Source: Hexactinellida sp. DTS-2022
Taxonomy: Eukaryota; Porifera; Hexactinellida
Length of the DNA: 64,000 nucleotides
Reading direction: 5' to 3'
NCBI GenBank assembly: GCA_028753945.1
Contig: JAPNXP010000001.1
Location: forward strand, 4,144,501 to 4,208,500
Of this stretch, positions 11,255-22,647 are shown one piece after another. The notes under the pieces are model-generated. The model was not told the origin of the DNA. It made no database searches and was given only the letters and a program-made list of their open reading frames with translations. Position 1 is the first letter of the stretch; the number at the start of each line of letters is the position of its first letter. The translations under genes and the position numbers were made by a program.

Positions 11255-13666
11255 CTATACTTCCATGTTCTGAATCTGTATCCCTAATAGCTGCTGTAGC
11301 GGGATGGTGTCTGCCACAAATTCCAGTTTTTCCGTCTCCGGGAATAAATGTGAAAGATCGTATTCAGTATCTGGTACGTGATTAAAAAAATCACATCTTG
11401 GAAACTTGAATATGGAGGTATCTGGTAAAACAAGAGAAAATCCTTCGAAATCAATTTCTAGTTGGTTTAGAACATCCTGCAGTAGGTAGAAGTTTCCAAC
11501 AAACTGGAGACCAGAATTCAAAGAGACAGGGAGAGAGAAGGTAGGTATGAATGGATGCTGGCTAGTCTCAAACATAGGACTAATATAATATAGATCGGAC
11601 TCAACCTCAGGAGGAATGCTCTGTTTGAGGAGTTGAGGGTCAGGTTGCAGAGTTTGTCGTGAGTTAGAGAAACAAGTTGGTTTGATGAATGTAGTGGGAG
11701 AAATAGGTGTGTCGGGATAGATAGGCAGGCCTGGATGGTAGTGCCCTCTCTGAATGGCTATATCTCGTAAGTAAGCACGGATCTGGTCACTGGTGTCCAT
11801 GTCCAGGGGAGAGATGTCTCCTTGATCCACCAGCGGATCAGCTCCGAAAGATACCAGGATCTTTAAGAAGTTAAAGTCTCTGCTGGTCACCGCATCATGA
11901 ACAGGAGCAGTACCATCATTGGAAACAATGTTAGGATTAGCTCCGTGCTGCAGCAAGAAAACCGCCACCTGTTTGTGCCCGCAGCTACAGGCCTCATGCA
12001 GCGCCGTCCAACCAGCGTTGTCCTGTGCATTCACTGGGATCTTCTGTTCCAGCACAGCGTGTTCCACAGCCCGGAGGTCTCCTGCTTGGGAGAAGCGGTG
12101 CAGGGGAGTGTCGCCGTATTGGTTCTTGCCTGGTCTGCTATTATAGTTCTTGCGTGAAGAGAGAGTAGGTGTCTGATTTAATTCAATGTTTAGATTTGAT
12201 GTAGTCTTGGTCTTGGTAACTGAGAGAAGAGACTTTTTTTTCAGTTTTTTGTTAGACACCTGTTTAACAACATTATCACTAGGCGGTACTGAAGCTAATT
12301 TGGTAGATATTTCGCTAGGGGGATTGTCTTGCTCACCTGCTTCTGTATAGCTAGATGTGTGCTGTATTGTAGGAGATAGTCTCTCTATTTTCGTTGTTAA
12401 GTCTGTGGAAAGTAATTTGTCCGTAATATCACTCATTAGTGAATTAGGGGACTGTTCCTGTTTTATTGTTTCGAGACAGGTATACAAGTCAGAAGAAACC
12501 CGTGTTAGAGACGCGTTAGTGGGAGAGAGTTTTAATTCTCGAGCCATGCGCGGTGTTGTGGTGGACACAATGAAACAACATTCATCTGGAGACTCTGCTA
12601 CAAAGGTAACGTCAGGCAACCCCTCACTTGAGTCAGAATCAGAAAAGGGAAGCGAACGTTTCCTGGAAAACCTCTGAATTAGAGGAGAGGGCGAGCTAGT
12701 CGGGGTAGCAAGAGAGGGAGGGGAGCAGCTAGAGGATCTTTGAACAGAGCTAGGTACCTGAGGATAAGAATTCATCTGAGAGTGTGGAGGAGAGAGAGAA
12801 ACTGCATCAGGGCTCACTAGATCCTCTAACTGAGAGAGAGGAGAATGTTGGTGGGAAAGTCGCTTTGGACTGGAAATAAATGGATAATCATGAGTTGAAG
12901 CTGCTCCGAAATTAGGATCTCTACATGGCTGTGGGGAATCGAAAGGAACAGAACCAGGAGAGGGACTATCCCTTGAATTATTAGTTTGAGTAGGATGTGG
13001 ATAACAGTCACTACCAATAGGTTCGGTTTGATTGAGAAAGGATTCTGAGTGTTTATCATTCATTAGAAGAGGGGACTCCTTCTCATGAGGCTGCATTTTA
13101 TCTTGTGACTGTTCAATGACAGAGTCTTTGCGTTGAGTTATGCTATCTGATGGTTGAGATAGTGCGTAATTGTCTTGAGTTCGACACATGAATCCGGACA
13201 ATTCTGCTGTCTGATTAGATTCTCCTGCACAAGACCTGTGGGAGAGACAGGAAGAAATGAGAGGAATGTTTTGAAGAGAAAGGAGCAGAGAGGCGCTGAA
13301 TTTAGGTGCAGGAGAGGTCAACTCTGGAGACCAAATAGATTCATAGTATAGCTCATCCTCAGATTGCTTGTGTAATAGAAGAGAAGGAGGATGTGTGGGA
13401 TTGCTGAGAGGAGGCTCCGATGTATTTAAATTACTACAGTAGCTATTAGAATCGGTTGTATTGGAGCCAGAAGGTTTGGGGATTGGAAACAAAGGGTGCG
13501 AATATTTGGCGGTAAATGCTGGTTCTTGATTGGCAGTTATGACTTCCATTCTGTTTGATGGGAGGACTGGAAAAGAGAGAGGTCTATGCGCAAGTGTATT
13601 TGGAGGAGGCCAGTAATAAGGATAATAGGAAAATTGACCTGCAGGGTAATTATATCTACCATACAT
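11255..13666 (-). CDS. BCOR: BCOR/BCORL1-like PRC1.1 subunit, unit 1
   Basis: An 803-aa protein in a single exon. Residues 1 to about 510 are low-complexity, rich in Ser/Pro/Gln, with no recognisable domain. Residues about 514-629 are three ankyrin repeats (GDTPLHRFSQAGDL, GWTALHEACSCGH, GTAPVHDAVTSRD). Residues about 693-803 fit the PUFD domain: the LPVSLNSG, NFYLLQDVLNQLEI and KLEFVADTIPLQQLLG segments match the order of the human BCOR C-terminus. In vertebrates PUFD binds the PCGF1 RAWUL fold and links BCOR to the variant Polycomb complex PRC1.1, which monoubiquitinates H2A. The ankyrin-linker-PUFD order is diagnostic. It is about half the human length, and the BCL6-binding part is not recognisable. 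Confidence 0.85.
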   Translation of the reverse strand: MYGRYNYPAGQFSYYPYYWPPPNTLAHRPLSFPVLPSNRMEVITANQEPAFTAKYSHPLFPIPKPSGSNTTDSNSYCSNLNTSEPPLSNPTHPPSLLLHKQSEDELYYESIWSPELTSPAPKFSASLLLSLQNIPLISSCLSHRSCAGESNQTAELSGFMCRTQDNYALSQPSDSITQRKDSVIEQSQDKMQPHEKESPLLMNDKHSESFLNQTEPIGSDCYPHPTQTNNSRDSPSPGSVPFDSPQPCRDPNFGAASTHDYPFISSPKRLSHQHSPLSQLEDLVSPDAVSLSPPHSQMNSYPQVPSSVQRSSSCSPPSLATPTSSPSPLIQRFSRKRSLPFSDSDSSEGLPDVTFVAESPDECCFIVSTTTPRMARELKLSPTNASLTRVSSDLYTCLETIKQEQSPNSLMSDITDKLLSTDLTTKIERLSPTIQHTSSYTEAGEQDNPPSEISTKLASVPPSDNVVKQVSNKKLKKKSLLSVTKTKTTSNLNIELNQTPTLSSRKNYNSRPGKNQYGDTPLHRFSQAGDLRAVEHAVLEQKIPVNAQDNAGWTALHEACSCGHKQVAVFLLQHGANPNIVSNDGTAPVHDAVTSRDFNFLKILVSFGADPLVDQGDISPLDMDTSDQIRAYLRDIAIQRGHYHPGLPIYPDTPISPTTFIKPTCFSNSRQTLQPDPQLLKQSIPPEVESDLYYISPMFETSQHPFIPTFSLPVSLNSGLQFVGNFYLLQDVLNQLEIDFEGFSLVLPDTSIFKFPRCDFFNHVPDTEYDLSHLFPETEKLEFVADTIPLQQLLGIQIQNMEV

Positions 13667-14624
13667 AACAGGTATTGATTGTGGAAGATATTGAGTGAAT
13701 AAGTGCGGTCATGTGACAAAATATTCGAAATATTCTAGTAATTCAACGTCTCAATTTCTCTAACCAAATGGGAAAGGAAAAAAAAATATAAAAATGTTTG
13801 AGGTAGACGTTAACATCCGGTCGTGAACATGAATATTTATAATTATCAACAATACATGTGTTATAAGTGTGCGGATATTCAATAGTAAAGACATGGCTTT
13901 AGCGACAAATCGCTAATAACGACTTTTCTCATGCCCACCGTAGAACTTACTTCGGGTTTATAATCAATTTGAATCAAGATAAGTAAATTCAAATAGGATT
14001 TGATAATACAAAGATGGGACATTAAGTAAAACTAAATGGCGTTGTCAATAAACTATGGTTTCAGTTTATGGCAACTATAATAAACAAAATATCGAGGAAA
14101 TATAAGTTGCTAGGCTTGGGAACTATTTGTAGTATACTGTACATATTTGAAGATTTCTAAAAATTAATTAATACATCCGTAGGAAGTTAACTAGAAAGTC
14201 TTCTTGCACACACTACTCCAAAAGGAACAAATAGTGGTACAAATTACAGTAAACTTTCGTCAAAAGAGTACTAGTTAGTGGTTTGTACAATACGTATACA
14301 AAATTAAATATTCTGGTCCAAATTCACAATTTCCATATTATAGTTATTAACCCGCTGATAACCACTTGTGACCCACATGCCCATATATGGGCATAAAGTG
14401 GTTTAGTTCCATTTCCGTGACCCATCGGTGGTAAACGTCGTGTTAAGCATATAATTAAATAAGTACATGAACAAGTGTAAGATAAGAGAATCAGATTATC
14501 TAAAATTATTATTTTGATGTAATATTATCCGCTTATAACGAATATCCGGAAATAAGAAAGGAATATACAGGTCTCAAGCATTTCGTTATAACGAGAGTTC
14601 TCTGTTTTAACTTTTAAATTAATA

Positions 14625-15036
14625 CAGTCAACTCCCGTAATAATGAAGTGCTCGGGACCGTAGTTTCATTTCGCTATAAGCGGAGTTTGTTATAACCGGA
14701 GTTCGTTATAAGCGGAGTTCGATCTAAAAAGAGTTCATTACAAGTTAAATTTCGTTGTAACCGGAGTTTATTATTAACGGATTTCGTTATAACCGGAGTT
14801 CGTTATAAGCAGAATTCGTTATAACCGGGGTTCGTTATAACCTGAGCAAAATCAATAGCTTAGAGGCTATATGGGATTTAAATCACTTCGTTATAAGCGG
14901 AGTTTCGTTATATCCATTTCATTGTAACCGAAGTTTTAATAATGCAATAAGATAGAAAAATTTCCGGACCATTGAATGACTTCGTTATAAGCAGGAACTT
15001 CGTTATATCCAACTTGGTTATAACGGGAGTTGACTG
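14625..15036. mobile_element. Tigger-like MITE expanded by internal short tandem repeats
   Basis: The termini are CAGTCAACTCCCG on the left and CGGGAGTTGACTG on the right, inverted copies of each other. Between about 14680 and 14845 the core CGGAGTTCGTTATAA occurs many times in slightly different versions, alternating AACCGGAG and AAGCGGAG. Other members of the family are about 173 bp, so this copy has grown to 412 bp by multiplying its subterminal motif. TA precedes the left end; the right flank is TTAT. Confidence 0.8.
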
Positions 15037-15055
15037 TTATGAATTTTGGCTATAC

Positions 15056-15243
15056 TACAGTAGAACCTTGTTACTAGTACGAACACCAGCGGGCCGTCAA
15101 AATGTGTTCGCCTTATCCGGAATCGTATTGACCAAGTGTAATTTGTATTGAAGTCTTTAAATGGGACTAAAGTAGTGTTCGTATTAACCGGAATTTTATT
15201 AACCGTGTTCTTACCAAAGAGGTAATACCGTAATACTGTATCT
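15056..15243. mobile_element. Tigger-like element (GTTCGCCTTATCCGGAA family)
   Basis: It begins ACAGTAGAACCTTG and carries TGTTCGCCTTATCCGGAA and TGTTCGTATTAACCGGAA blocks. Related copies are at 22547-22640, 30793-30930 and 58400-58529, where a CAGTAGAGTC/GTCTACTG pair marks both ends. The right end here is less certain. Confidence 0.6.
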
Positions 15244-16326
15244 AGATCGTACAAACTAATTAGTGTATATCATCTGATCACATTTAAAGGGTAAGGGGAA
15301 ACGAAATTGTAGTAGTCTGCACGAGGTAGTAAAAGTTTTAAGTTTACAAACATAATCGAAACTGTTTAATAAGGACATGATGGATTCTGGCAGTTAGATA
15401 TTATTGACCGAAATAATAGTACAACCAGTATATTGGCATAGCAATATGTGGTCAGGGGCGGATCAAGGATTTTGAAGGGGAATACAGGGGCAAGCGTTGC
15501 GAGCTAATTTAGGGAGGTCTTGGGGCCTTTCCCCCCTTAAAAAAATTGAATCTTAACCACTCAAAGAACGATCTACATATAATCACCCAATAATTGTATT
15601 TAGTACTCATATTTTGGGTCGCAACGTTTAAATTAGCTGAAATTTCATCAATATTTTTTTCTCAAAAAGCGTGTGTGTTTGAAGATGGGTCAAGGACAGA
15701 TTACTTAAGTAGTTGATACAAATTATTTTGAACTAATTTATAGGGGTAAAATTAATTACGGTCTTGTTACAATAAAAGTAAACTCAGCGATATATCGCAT
15801 TAACAAGTATAAATACCTTGAAATTGATGAAATTAAGCACCACTGTGAGAAGATTGACAAGGTCATATTAGATTTACATCATATTATGTAGTACGTTTTA
15901 AAGCCACAAATATTTCAAACAAGCAGAAGAATTGATTGTGATACTTTCTTAGATTTCTGAAATTGGCTCTTGAATAGCTATGTATAAATTAATTCAAATA
16001 TTATCACTGAATTAATACATTATTGATATTAATTCAACACTATAACTGATGTCATCCAAAATAATTTATAATTGATGTCATCCAAAATAGTTTATAATTA
16101 ATGCACTAAGCATGTGTGATTTATTGAGTTGAGATAATAAATATCGCTATGATTAACACGATTTAAATATTAGGTGTTGTGTGTGTGTGGAGCTTGTCAT
16201 CATAACTCTATAATATGAGGAGAAAAACCATAATATGAGGAATACAATCTAACAGAGGTATTTAGTTTTATAATTCTACATTGAAGGAGGTTTGGAAATG
16301 TTAACAGTAGATGAAATTGATATTTA

Positions 16327-16441
16327 CAGTGGTGTTTGCCTAATAGTAAAACTACATATTGGACTATGTTCTTCCATTAGCAAGTCGCATTTTAGCTAAG
16401 AAATTTCTTGAAAAATGAGACTTGCTATCAGGCGAACACTC
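16327..16441. mobile_element. pogo-like MITE, second member of the TTCGCCTAATAGC family
   Basis: It begins CAGTGGTGTTTGCCTAATAG after TA and ends CTTGCTATCAGGCGAACACT followed by TA, so it is a shorter and more diverged relative of 898-1071. The central part keeps the GCAAGTCGCATTTTAGC block. The last few terminal bases appear lost. Confidence 0.7.
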
Positions 16442-17089
16442 TAATATTCGAACGAAAATTACTCCTAACAAATATATATCCCTCAAGTCAAGTTATAGGT
16501 ATTTTGAATTTAAATTCAAATAGAGCAAAGTAAATTGAGTGCCTTGAAATAAGGATATCGTGGTAAATGTAAAATAATTGTTAATTGTTCAAACTGTTAC
16601 TCGAAAAGCAGAATCCTAATTAGACAAAACATTGAATTCTATTACCAACTAAGCATTGACAATAGCATGGATAAATGATCCGAAGTTTTGATTAGAATAT
16701 CATTTGTAAAACATTTGATAAAAATTAGTGTGTCTACAAATTATGATGTAAAATCCATTCAGTGCTCCTTAAATTCTAATTAATATACGTATATAAAAAT
16801 GTAAAGAATATTTGAGGAAAAGATTGTAAAAGTAAATTTAAGAACCGATGTAATAATAGAAAGTTAATGACAGATTGTCAATAGAAGTAACAAAAAGGAT
16901 TTGGTTGCACTTAGAACAAATGTAATTAGGGCATACGTATTTAGCTTAATAAAAACGAATTAAAAGCACATCAGTTACGTAAAAGACTCCCACTACAAGC
17001 GGTATATTTTGGTATTAATTCGTATAACACAAATACTCACAAACAAACAATTTTGTATTAATATGCAGCCTACTCTGTATGGTATAGAA

Positions 17090-17232
17090 CAGTAGTTCTC
17101 AACCTTTAATGGTCCGTGGTCCCCCTACCGAGACCTTCAGTACCCGTGGCCCCCTACCCTTCAATAAAAAGCCTCGTGGCGAAGGCCTCGTGGCCCCCCA
17201 AGGGGGCCACGGGCCCCGGTTGAGAAACGCTG
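17090..17232. mobile_element. hAT MITE with perfect 8-bp target duplication
   Basis: The 143-bp element starts CAGTAGTTCTCAACC and ends GGTTGAGAAACGCTG, inverted repeats with two mismatches. It is flanked by GTATAGAA at 17082-17089 and 17233-17240, a perfect 8-bp target site duplication. The GC-rich interior (GGCCCCCTACC, GGGGGCCACGGGCCCC) stands out from its AT-rich surroundings. This is a textbook non-autonomous hAT structure. Confidence 0.93.
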
Positions 17233-17700
17233 GTATAGAAAGTATACATACAACTGGATGTTTTAGGATGATTAAATAAATATGTAATTATATTCGGGTG
17301 AATCATATCAAAATATAAATTAATTTAATATTAATATGGATAGGGTGCGTAAGGAATCAGTAGCATACCTTGAATAATTAAATTATATAAGAAAAAGAAA
17401 CTCTACGAATGATATTAGGTTGCTTATGACTATAGTAAGTTAATTATAAGCAAAAGCAAGTAATTTCTTATGCTCCATAAGTTAGATCAAGACTTATCAA
17501 CTAGCGGCACTCCGTTGTCTGCAGGGTTAATAAAAAATCATGATTAAACCCTCTCAACTAACTAAGTCGTGAGCCATTTTGATGCGGAACTAATTAGCCC
17601 GAGGATTGAAGATACTAAACGTTTACTTCAACAGCTATCGTTCTAAATTTTGACAAATTTTCAGCTGTTAAATATATTTTCAATATCTTTAAAAATAGTC

Positions 17701-18473
17701 CTGTTGCATGAGAAATTGACCCCCGTGAGAAAATGACCCCCCTCTTCATATGAACCATGGATACCGTTTAGGGGGTCATTTTCTCACGGGGGTCATTTCT
17801 TTATGCAAGCCCCGTAAGAAAATGACCCCCCCCATAAATTTCCGCATTGTCATTGCAATAATGTAAAGACTACTTGAACAAAACAATGATGTAGTGACAA
17901 TTATACAAAATGACCAGACAACATACTAATTACTTGGAACTATAAATATTGAAGCTCTAACTCTTATTTGTCATTAAAATGGCTAATTTCGAATAATTAT
18001 GGCTAAATAAAGTTTACTCAAAAAATACTCTTATTTATCATATTACTAGTACCAACAAATATAAATAGTACATTGCCAGAAGAAGTATTCAGTTAATTAA
18101 CATAGTTGCCAAGTCATTTTGTATAATTGTCACTACATCATTGTTTTGTTCAAGTAGTCTACATTATTGCAATGACAACGCGGAAATTTATGGGGGGTCA
18201 TTTTCTCACGGGGCTTGCATAAAGAAATGACCCCCGTGAGAAAATGACCCCCTAAACGGTATCCATGGTTCATATGAAGAGGGGGGTCATTTTCTCATGG
18301 GGGTCAATTTCTCATGCAACAGCTCAACGCGGAAATTTATGGGGGGGGTCATTTTCTTACGGGGCTTGCATAAAGAAATGACCCCCGTGAGAAAATGACC
18401 CCCTAAACGGTATCCATGGTTCATATGAAGAGGGGGGTCATTTTCTCATGGGGGTCAATTTCTCATGCAACAG
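17701..18473. mobile_element. Fold-back element with long inverted arms and a duplicated right arm
   Basis: The left arm 17701-17914 is the near-perfect inverted copy of 18113-18322, with a spacer of about 200 bp. The outer ends read CTGTTGCATGAGAAATTGAC. Within each arm there are shorter inverted repeats of GGGGGTCATTTTCTCACGGG. The outer about 150 bp of the right arm is repeated in tandem at 18323-18473. No coding sequence or clear target duplication is visible. The structure resembles fold-back/long-TIR MITEs. Confidence 0.8.
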
Positions 18474-19613
18474 CCCCGTGCCACTGATTGATAAGTCTTG
18501 ATCTAATTTATCTTTCTTGCTTTTATTTGATGCAAATTTGTCAATTACATCAGTAAATTCAACATTTTTTGCAATTCTGTTTTATATACTTAATAATGTA
18601 GGATGGTGGAAGAGACGTTCTTGGTCCATTGTAGAACGTAAGTAGGTTTTGACAAGCTCAAGTTTGTTAAAACTTCTCTCTCAAGAAAGCAATTGTGTCT
18701 GGTAAAATATAAAAATTATGATAAGTTATATAAGTTATGATAAGTTATCACTGCAACGACATACTGGTATAACTCAGCTAATTAATAATCATATATTGTA
18801 ATAGTTTCTAAAGGCAAGACAGTTTTTGGCTTTAGCTCAATTACGAATACATTCTGATAGCGTTGACAAAACAAAAACCGATTATATTAATATATCGTCA
18901 CCACAAGGTAATCAATAGAATAGACCCTCCTCCGATTTTCAATCCTATGCCCCTGTATATCTTATTATTTTCTTGGAAAATAATGTAATCAAATACCATC
19001 TCGCTTGTATTATCCAGGATTTGCTTCGTTTTTATTCCATTCCGGGAAAGGAATGATCAATCTTAGTTCTTGCATAATTCAGCGGCCCATTTGCCTGGAC
19101 TTTTTCTTCACATTTTAGCGCCCAGGACATAAAACTTTTTGACGCAATTAGTACGATTACAGTACAGTACTTGTGTTAAATCCATATCTACATATCTTAC
19201 TAATTGAACTACGTGTCAATGTGATGTATAAAAAAATGACTTATTTCTAGACATAATATAAGAATAATTACATAAATTTTTAAAAGGGCCGGCTAGAAGT
19301 AATTCAACTATTTGAAATTAACTAAATATGTAAACAACTGCGTGTGATGAGTTAAATCATTTGGAAAATAACTTTTAGATTCTATAAAATGTAAATAGAA
19401 GTGGATTATAAAATTATGAACAAAATACGAAACTAGACTTGGAATAATAAAGCGAAGAATGAAACAAGTCTTTTGGAGACAAGACGTACAAAGTAGGACT
19501 AGTACTGACATACTGGTGCAATATTATAAATAACTATTTATCAATTTTAAATTAGAATGGGGCACAAGTTCATAGTAAAAGATAGACATACTAGAGAGCG
19601 TCTCAGTTCTTAT

Positions 19614-20618
19614 CTAATCCTTGTCTGTTTTCTGCATATGGACATCTGACAATTTCTCAACCTCATTGCGCAACATGTCACGTTCTGACTTGACCATATA
19701 GATCTGCTTCTTTAGATCGTCAATTTCTCCATTCAGGTCCTTTATCTTGGTTTGCTTCTTGTCCCGACAAATTTTGGCCGCGAGCTTGTTACGATGCCTT
19801 CTTCTATAATGTCTAGCCTTCTGTTTTAGGAGAGGGGATAGAAACTCGGAGTCTACGAGCTCTTGAAAGACAACGAAGGATATCTTGCCAAAGACATCAG
19901 GATCAGCTTGTGCTGAAATTGCGAGGTCTTGTAAATACTCCTTGTTTATATGAAACTTGCGTTCAGGATCAGGGGTAAGTAATTCTATTTCTTCATCAGA
20001 GCGTATACTGGTTAGATCATCATCATCATCTCGTGCAGAGAGAGTAGGGGAGCCGAGGTTGCTGATTCCAGACTGTTGGGATGGAGAAAACACATTATCC
20101 CAACCAGAATTAGATGGACGAATGTCCTTCTTCAAATCCAACTGATCCAACATTTTCAGCGAGGAGGCAGATGAAGGAATATAGTCAATATTGCCAGAAA
20201 TATCGCTTGCGTTATGAGGCGACTTGAGAATAGTTTTGACTAAGTGGGGATCTTTGATGTCGGTAACAGAGTTTGAGATAGAATCCAATGGACTAGGAGC
20301 TTGAATAAATTGCATGGGAAGAGGGTAGTTGGTAGCTTGGAGAGCGGCGGCATTGGGGAAGTATATGGGGCAAAAAGGTGCAGAAAGCATCATTGAATTG
20401 TGTGCAGGTTGCTGTAGACATATTCCAGCCATTGACCCAGGAAGGGACTGCACCTGTAATTGCTGCTGGGGAACTGGAGTCATCCAACTTTTTTCATCCT
20501 GCTTCTGGCCCTGAAAGAATGAGAAGCTGTGTTGTTGTTGTTGTTGCAAATCAAGGCCAGGTGTTTGAGGAATGTAATTCGGGTAACGAACATAAACAGT
20601 ACTACTATTTGTAGACAT
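19614..20618 (-). CDS. bZIP transcription factor, possibly CNC/NRF type, unit 1
   Basis: A 334-aa protein in a single exon. The N-terminal two thirds is Gln/Ser/Pro-rich with a short CAA-encoded Gln run. An acidic DDDDDL stretch follows near the middle. The basic region (about residues 272-290) has the invariant N-x2-A-A-x2-C-R signature in RNKLAAKICR, and a coiled coil with Leu/Ile heptads follows to about residue 325. The helix ahead of the basic region (VVFQELVDSEFLSPLLKQ) and the RRRHRNK lead-in recall the CNC domain of NRF/NFE2 proteins, but the match is partial. It should bind DNA as a dimer in the nucleus. bZIP identity is firm; the CNC assignment is tentative. Confidence 0.85.
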   Translation of the reverse strand: MSTNSSTVYVRYPNYIPQTPGLDLQQQQQHSFSFFQGQKQDEKSWMTPVPQQQLQVQSLPGSMAGICLQQPAHNSMMLSAPFCPIYFPNAAALQATNYPLPMQFIQAPSPLDSISNSVTDIKDPHLVKTILKSPHNASDISGNIDYIPSSASSLKMLDQLDLKKDIRPSNSGWDNVFSPSQQSGISNLGSPTLSARDDDDDLTSIRSDEEIELLTPDPERKFHINKEYLQDLAISAQADPDVFGKISFVVFQELVDSEFLSPLLKQKARHYRRRHRNKLAAKICRDKKQTKIKDLNGEIDDLKKQIYMVKSERDMLRNEVEKLSDVHMQKTDKD

Positions 20619-22646
20619 CTTCCAGAAAAATCAAGAACAATAAATACTTAGTAAAAAGTGCAACTACGAGAAAGCAATAGAAAAAGCATAATAGAAAGTA
20701 AGTCAAGTTTTCTCTATTTATAGCAGTGGTTGCTCATTATTCAGTAGGAGTAATAATATAATCTAACTAGGCATATATATGCGGTTGAAGTAGCAAACTA
20801 GACAAAAATAACGACTAGCATTGTGGAGACTACTAATTAAAAATATGAATTATATTTGTACCAATAGTTGGGTGTTATATTAATTACCAATGCAAAAATC
20901 AAAAACTCAAGCCTATAAGGAGAACAATAGAATTGATTGAATCGATGATAACACAGAATAACTTCATTAATTGTAAAGAAATTGGGAGAATATATATAAT
21001 GCATTTCATTAGCAAGAGTTGAACTAAGGACAAAAACAGTGAGATATTATAATTCTAAATGCTAGTTCAACTTTAAATTTCAATATATCATCATGTATAA
21101 TTACAATTCACATATTGGGCAAATTCATAAAAACATTCATCAGGTATGACTGATAATCTGGGCAAATTGGGAAAATGGAAATGTTAACTATGCCAAGACT
21201 TGGAGGTTGTATTTATTAGTTCGTATGTTCCGAGTTTATTTGATGAGAAACTTTCCAAATCGGTTTCCAAATGTGATTTTTGACTTTCTGGTGTAACTTT
21301 TGGCCAATTTGGGCGCTAAAAATTTAACATTAATCGCCAAGTTATGGCCTCTAACATTTTTGAGTAATGTGAAGATACACTTAATTAATCACACATAATT
21401 CACACCCTCTACAAGATAAAAATTTGCGTTAGAAGTAGTAAACTATACAATAACCGCGAAGCGGTTGTTGTTAGGTTGGTTGTGTTCTGCAGCAAACTTT
21501 TGAGACATTTTGTCCATTTCAGTTTGTTCATCACTACGTGGATAAAATATATCATCAGAGAAGGTGAATCTCAGAATTCTTTACAAGGAATCAATAGTAA
21601 AGATGACTATATTAAATGAGAAATATAGTATCTGATTACAGAGGTTATATTTCATACAGTCATCGGATTTATTGGATAATTATCCCTTGTCGTTGTATAC
21701 GTATTATCTATTTATAAAATTGTCGTGTATAGAGTAAGGCCATATAAAATAAATACGTAACTTGTTTATCATCCCCGTCCGTCCCAATTTTTTCCCTAAG
21801 TCCGTATATATTTTATTATTATCTTATGAACATAAACATACAAAATATTAGAAATAAACTTGTGTAGAGTAGGGAGTTAACTTATGTCTAACTGGGCCGC
21901 GAAAATGTAATGTGGGGGGAATGATGATTTTGACCAAATGCTTAGTCTTGTGTAAATATCTTTTGAAAATTCAGAGGGTCTATTAAAGAGCCGATTCTTT
22001 GAATCGAATTAATTATAAGAATTTTGAGAAGCAGTAGAGTTCATATACGTAGAAGTTCAGTTTATTAAAGAAATCATAGGGTCACAAGGTGTAAGTATAT
22101 AGAAGTATTCTAAATATCCAAACTCACTTGATTACAAGCCAATTCGCTGGAATCTTGAATTCAATTTTCAATTCACCGTAGGCATATATCGTAATACAAA
22201 TATATAATAGTTCCAGTTTCACAAATAATTCTATAATAAGAAAAGTATAAGAGCTAGAGTCGATTTCTTTTCGACATTTTATATCTAATACATTAAACTA
22301 ACTAAATAAAATGCACTATAATCGATAGAAATAATGGATTCACCGGGGACATCTCGCCTTAAGGTGCTTATAACCGGCATGTTCTTATAACCGACATAAA
22401 TTATACAGGGTATATGGCAAACGTTTTCCAACATAGTGTGCTTATATCTGATATGTTCTTATAACCGGTGTGCTTATATCCGACATCTACTGTATAGCTG
22501 ATTTATATCCATGGTGAATATTCGAATAGCTATTGAATATAATAGAGTTGTCCCGGTTAGTACGAACATCATCAGGGGATCATCGGAAATTATTTCGTTT
22601 GCCTTATCCCAATTTCGTATTAAATGTACAAGTCAGTGAGTGTATT
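20619..22646. other. Noncoding DNA across the duplication junction
   Basis: It is AT-rich with no exon recognised. It includes a short hairpin AACCGCGAAGCGGTT (near 21453) and, at about 22340-22495, a MITE-like stretch with repeated CTTATAACCGGCATG-type motifs. The tandem-duplication junction (22362/22363) lies inside that stretch. A degenerate GTTCG-family MITE end follows at about 22547-22640. Confidence 0.55.
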
Positions 22647-22647
22647 A

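Larger units (their letters stand above)
13667..19613. other. Six-kilobase intergenic region packed with transposon derivatives
   Basis: No exon is seen. It holds two pogo/Tigger-type MITEs (14625-15036, 16327-16441), a related element at 15056-15243, a terminal fragment with CAGGGGCGGATCAAGG near 15461, a hAT MITE (17090-17232) and the fold-back element (17701-18473). The spaces between are AT-rich and featureless. The copy in unit 2 is 47704-53650. Confidence 0.65.
1..22362. repeat. Tandem duplication, unit 1 (right-hand 22,362 bp)
   Basis: This stretch recurs at 34038-56399 at a constant offset of 34,037. The open reading frames compared between the copies give the same proteins, and spot checks of noncoding DNA are identical. 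Identity stops sharply: after CTCGCCTTAA the first copy continues GGTGCTT (22363) and the second ATACTGA (56400). The left edge cannot be seen because the window opens inside the unit. It contains the two 5' exons of SCOT plus the TASOR-like, BCOR-like and bZIP genes. I compared protein translations and many line-by-line stretches, not every base. Confidence 0.95.

Noticed and set aside
11897..12677. Plus-strand open frames of 75-106 codons opposite the BCOR-like gene
   Set aside because: They are antisense shadows of a long, well-supported coding exon and show no domain of their own.
14345..14460. Possible piggyBac-like element (TTAA followed by CCCGCTGATAACC, GGGTCAC motifs)
   Set aside because: The two ends do not form matching inverted repeats, and the internal ATGCCCATATATGGGCAT palindrome alone is not enough.
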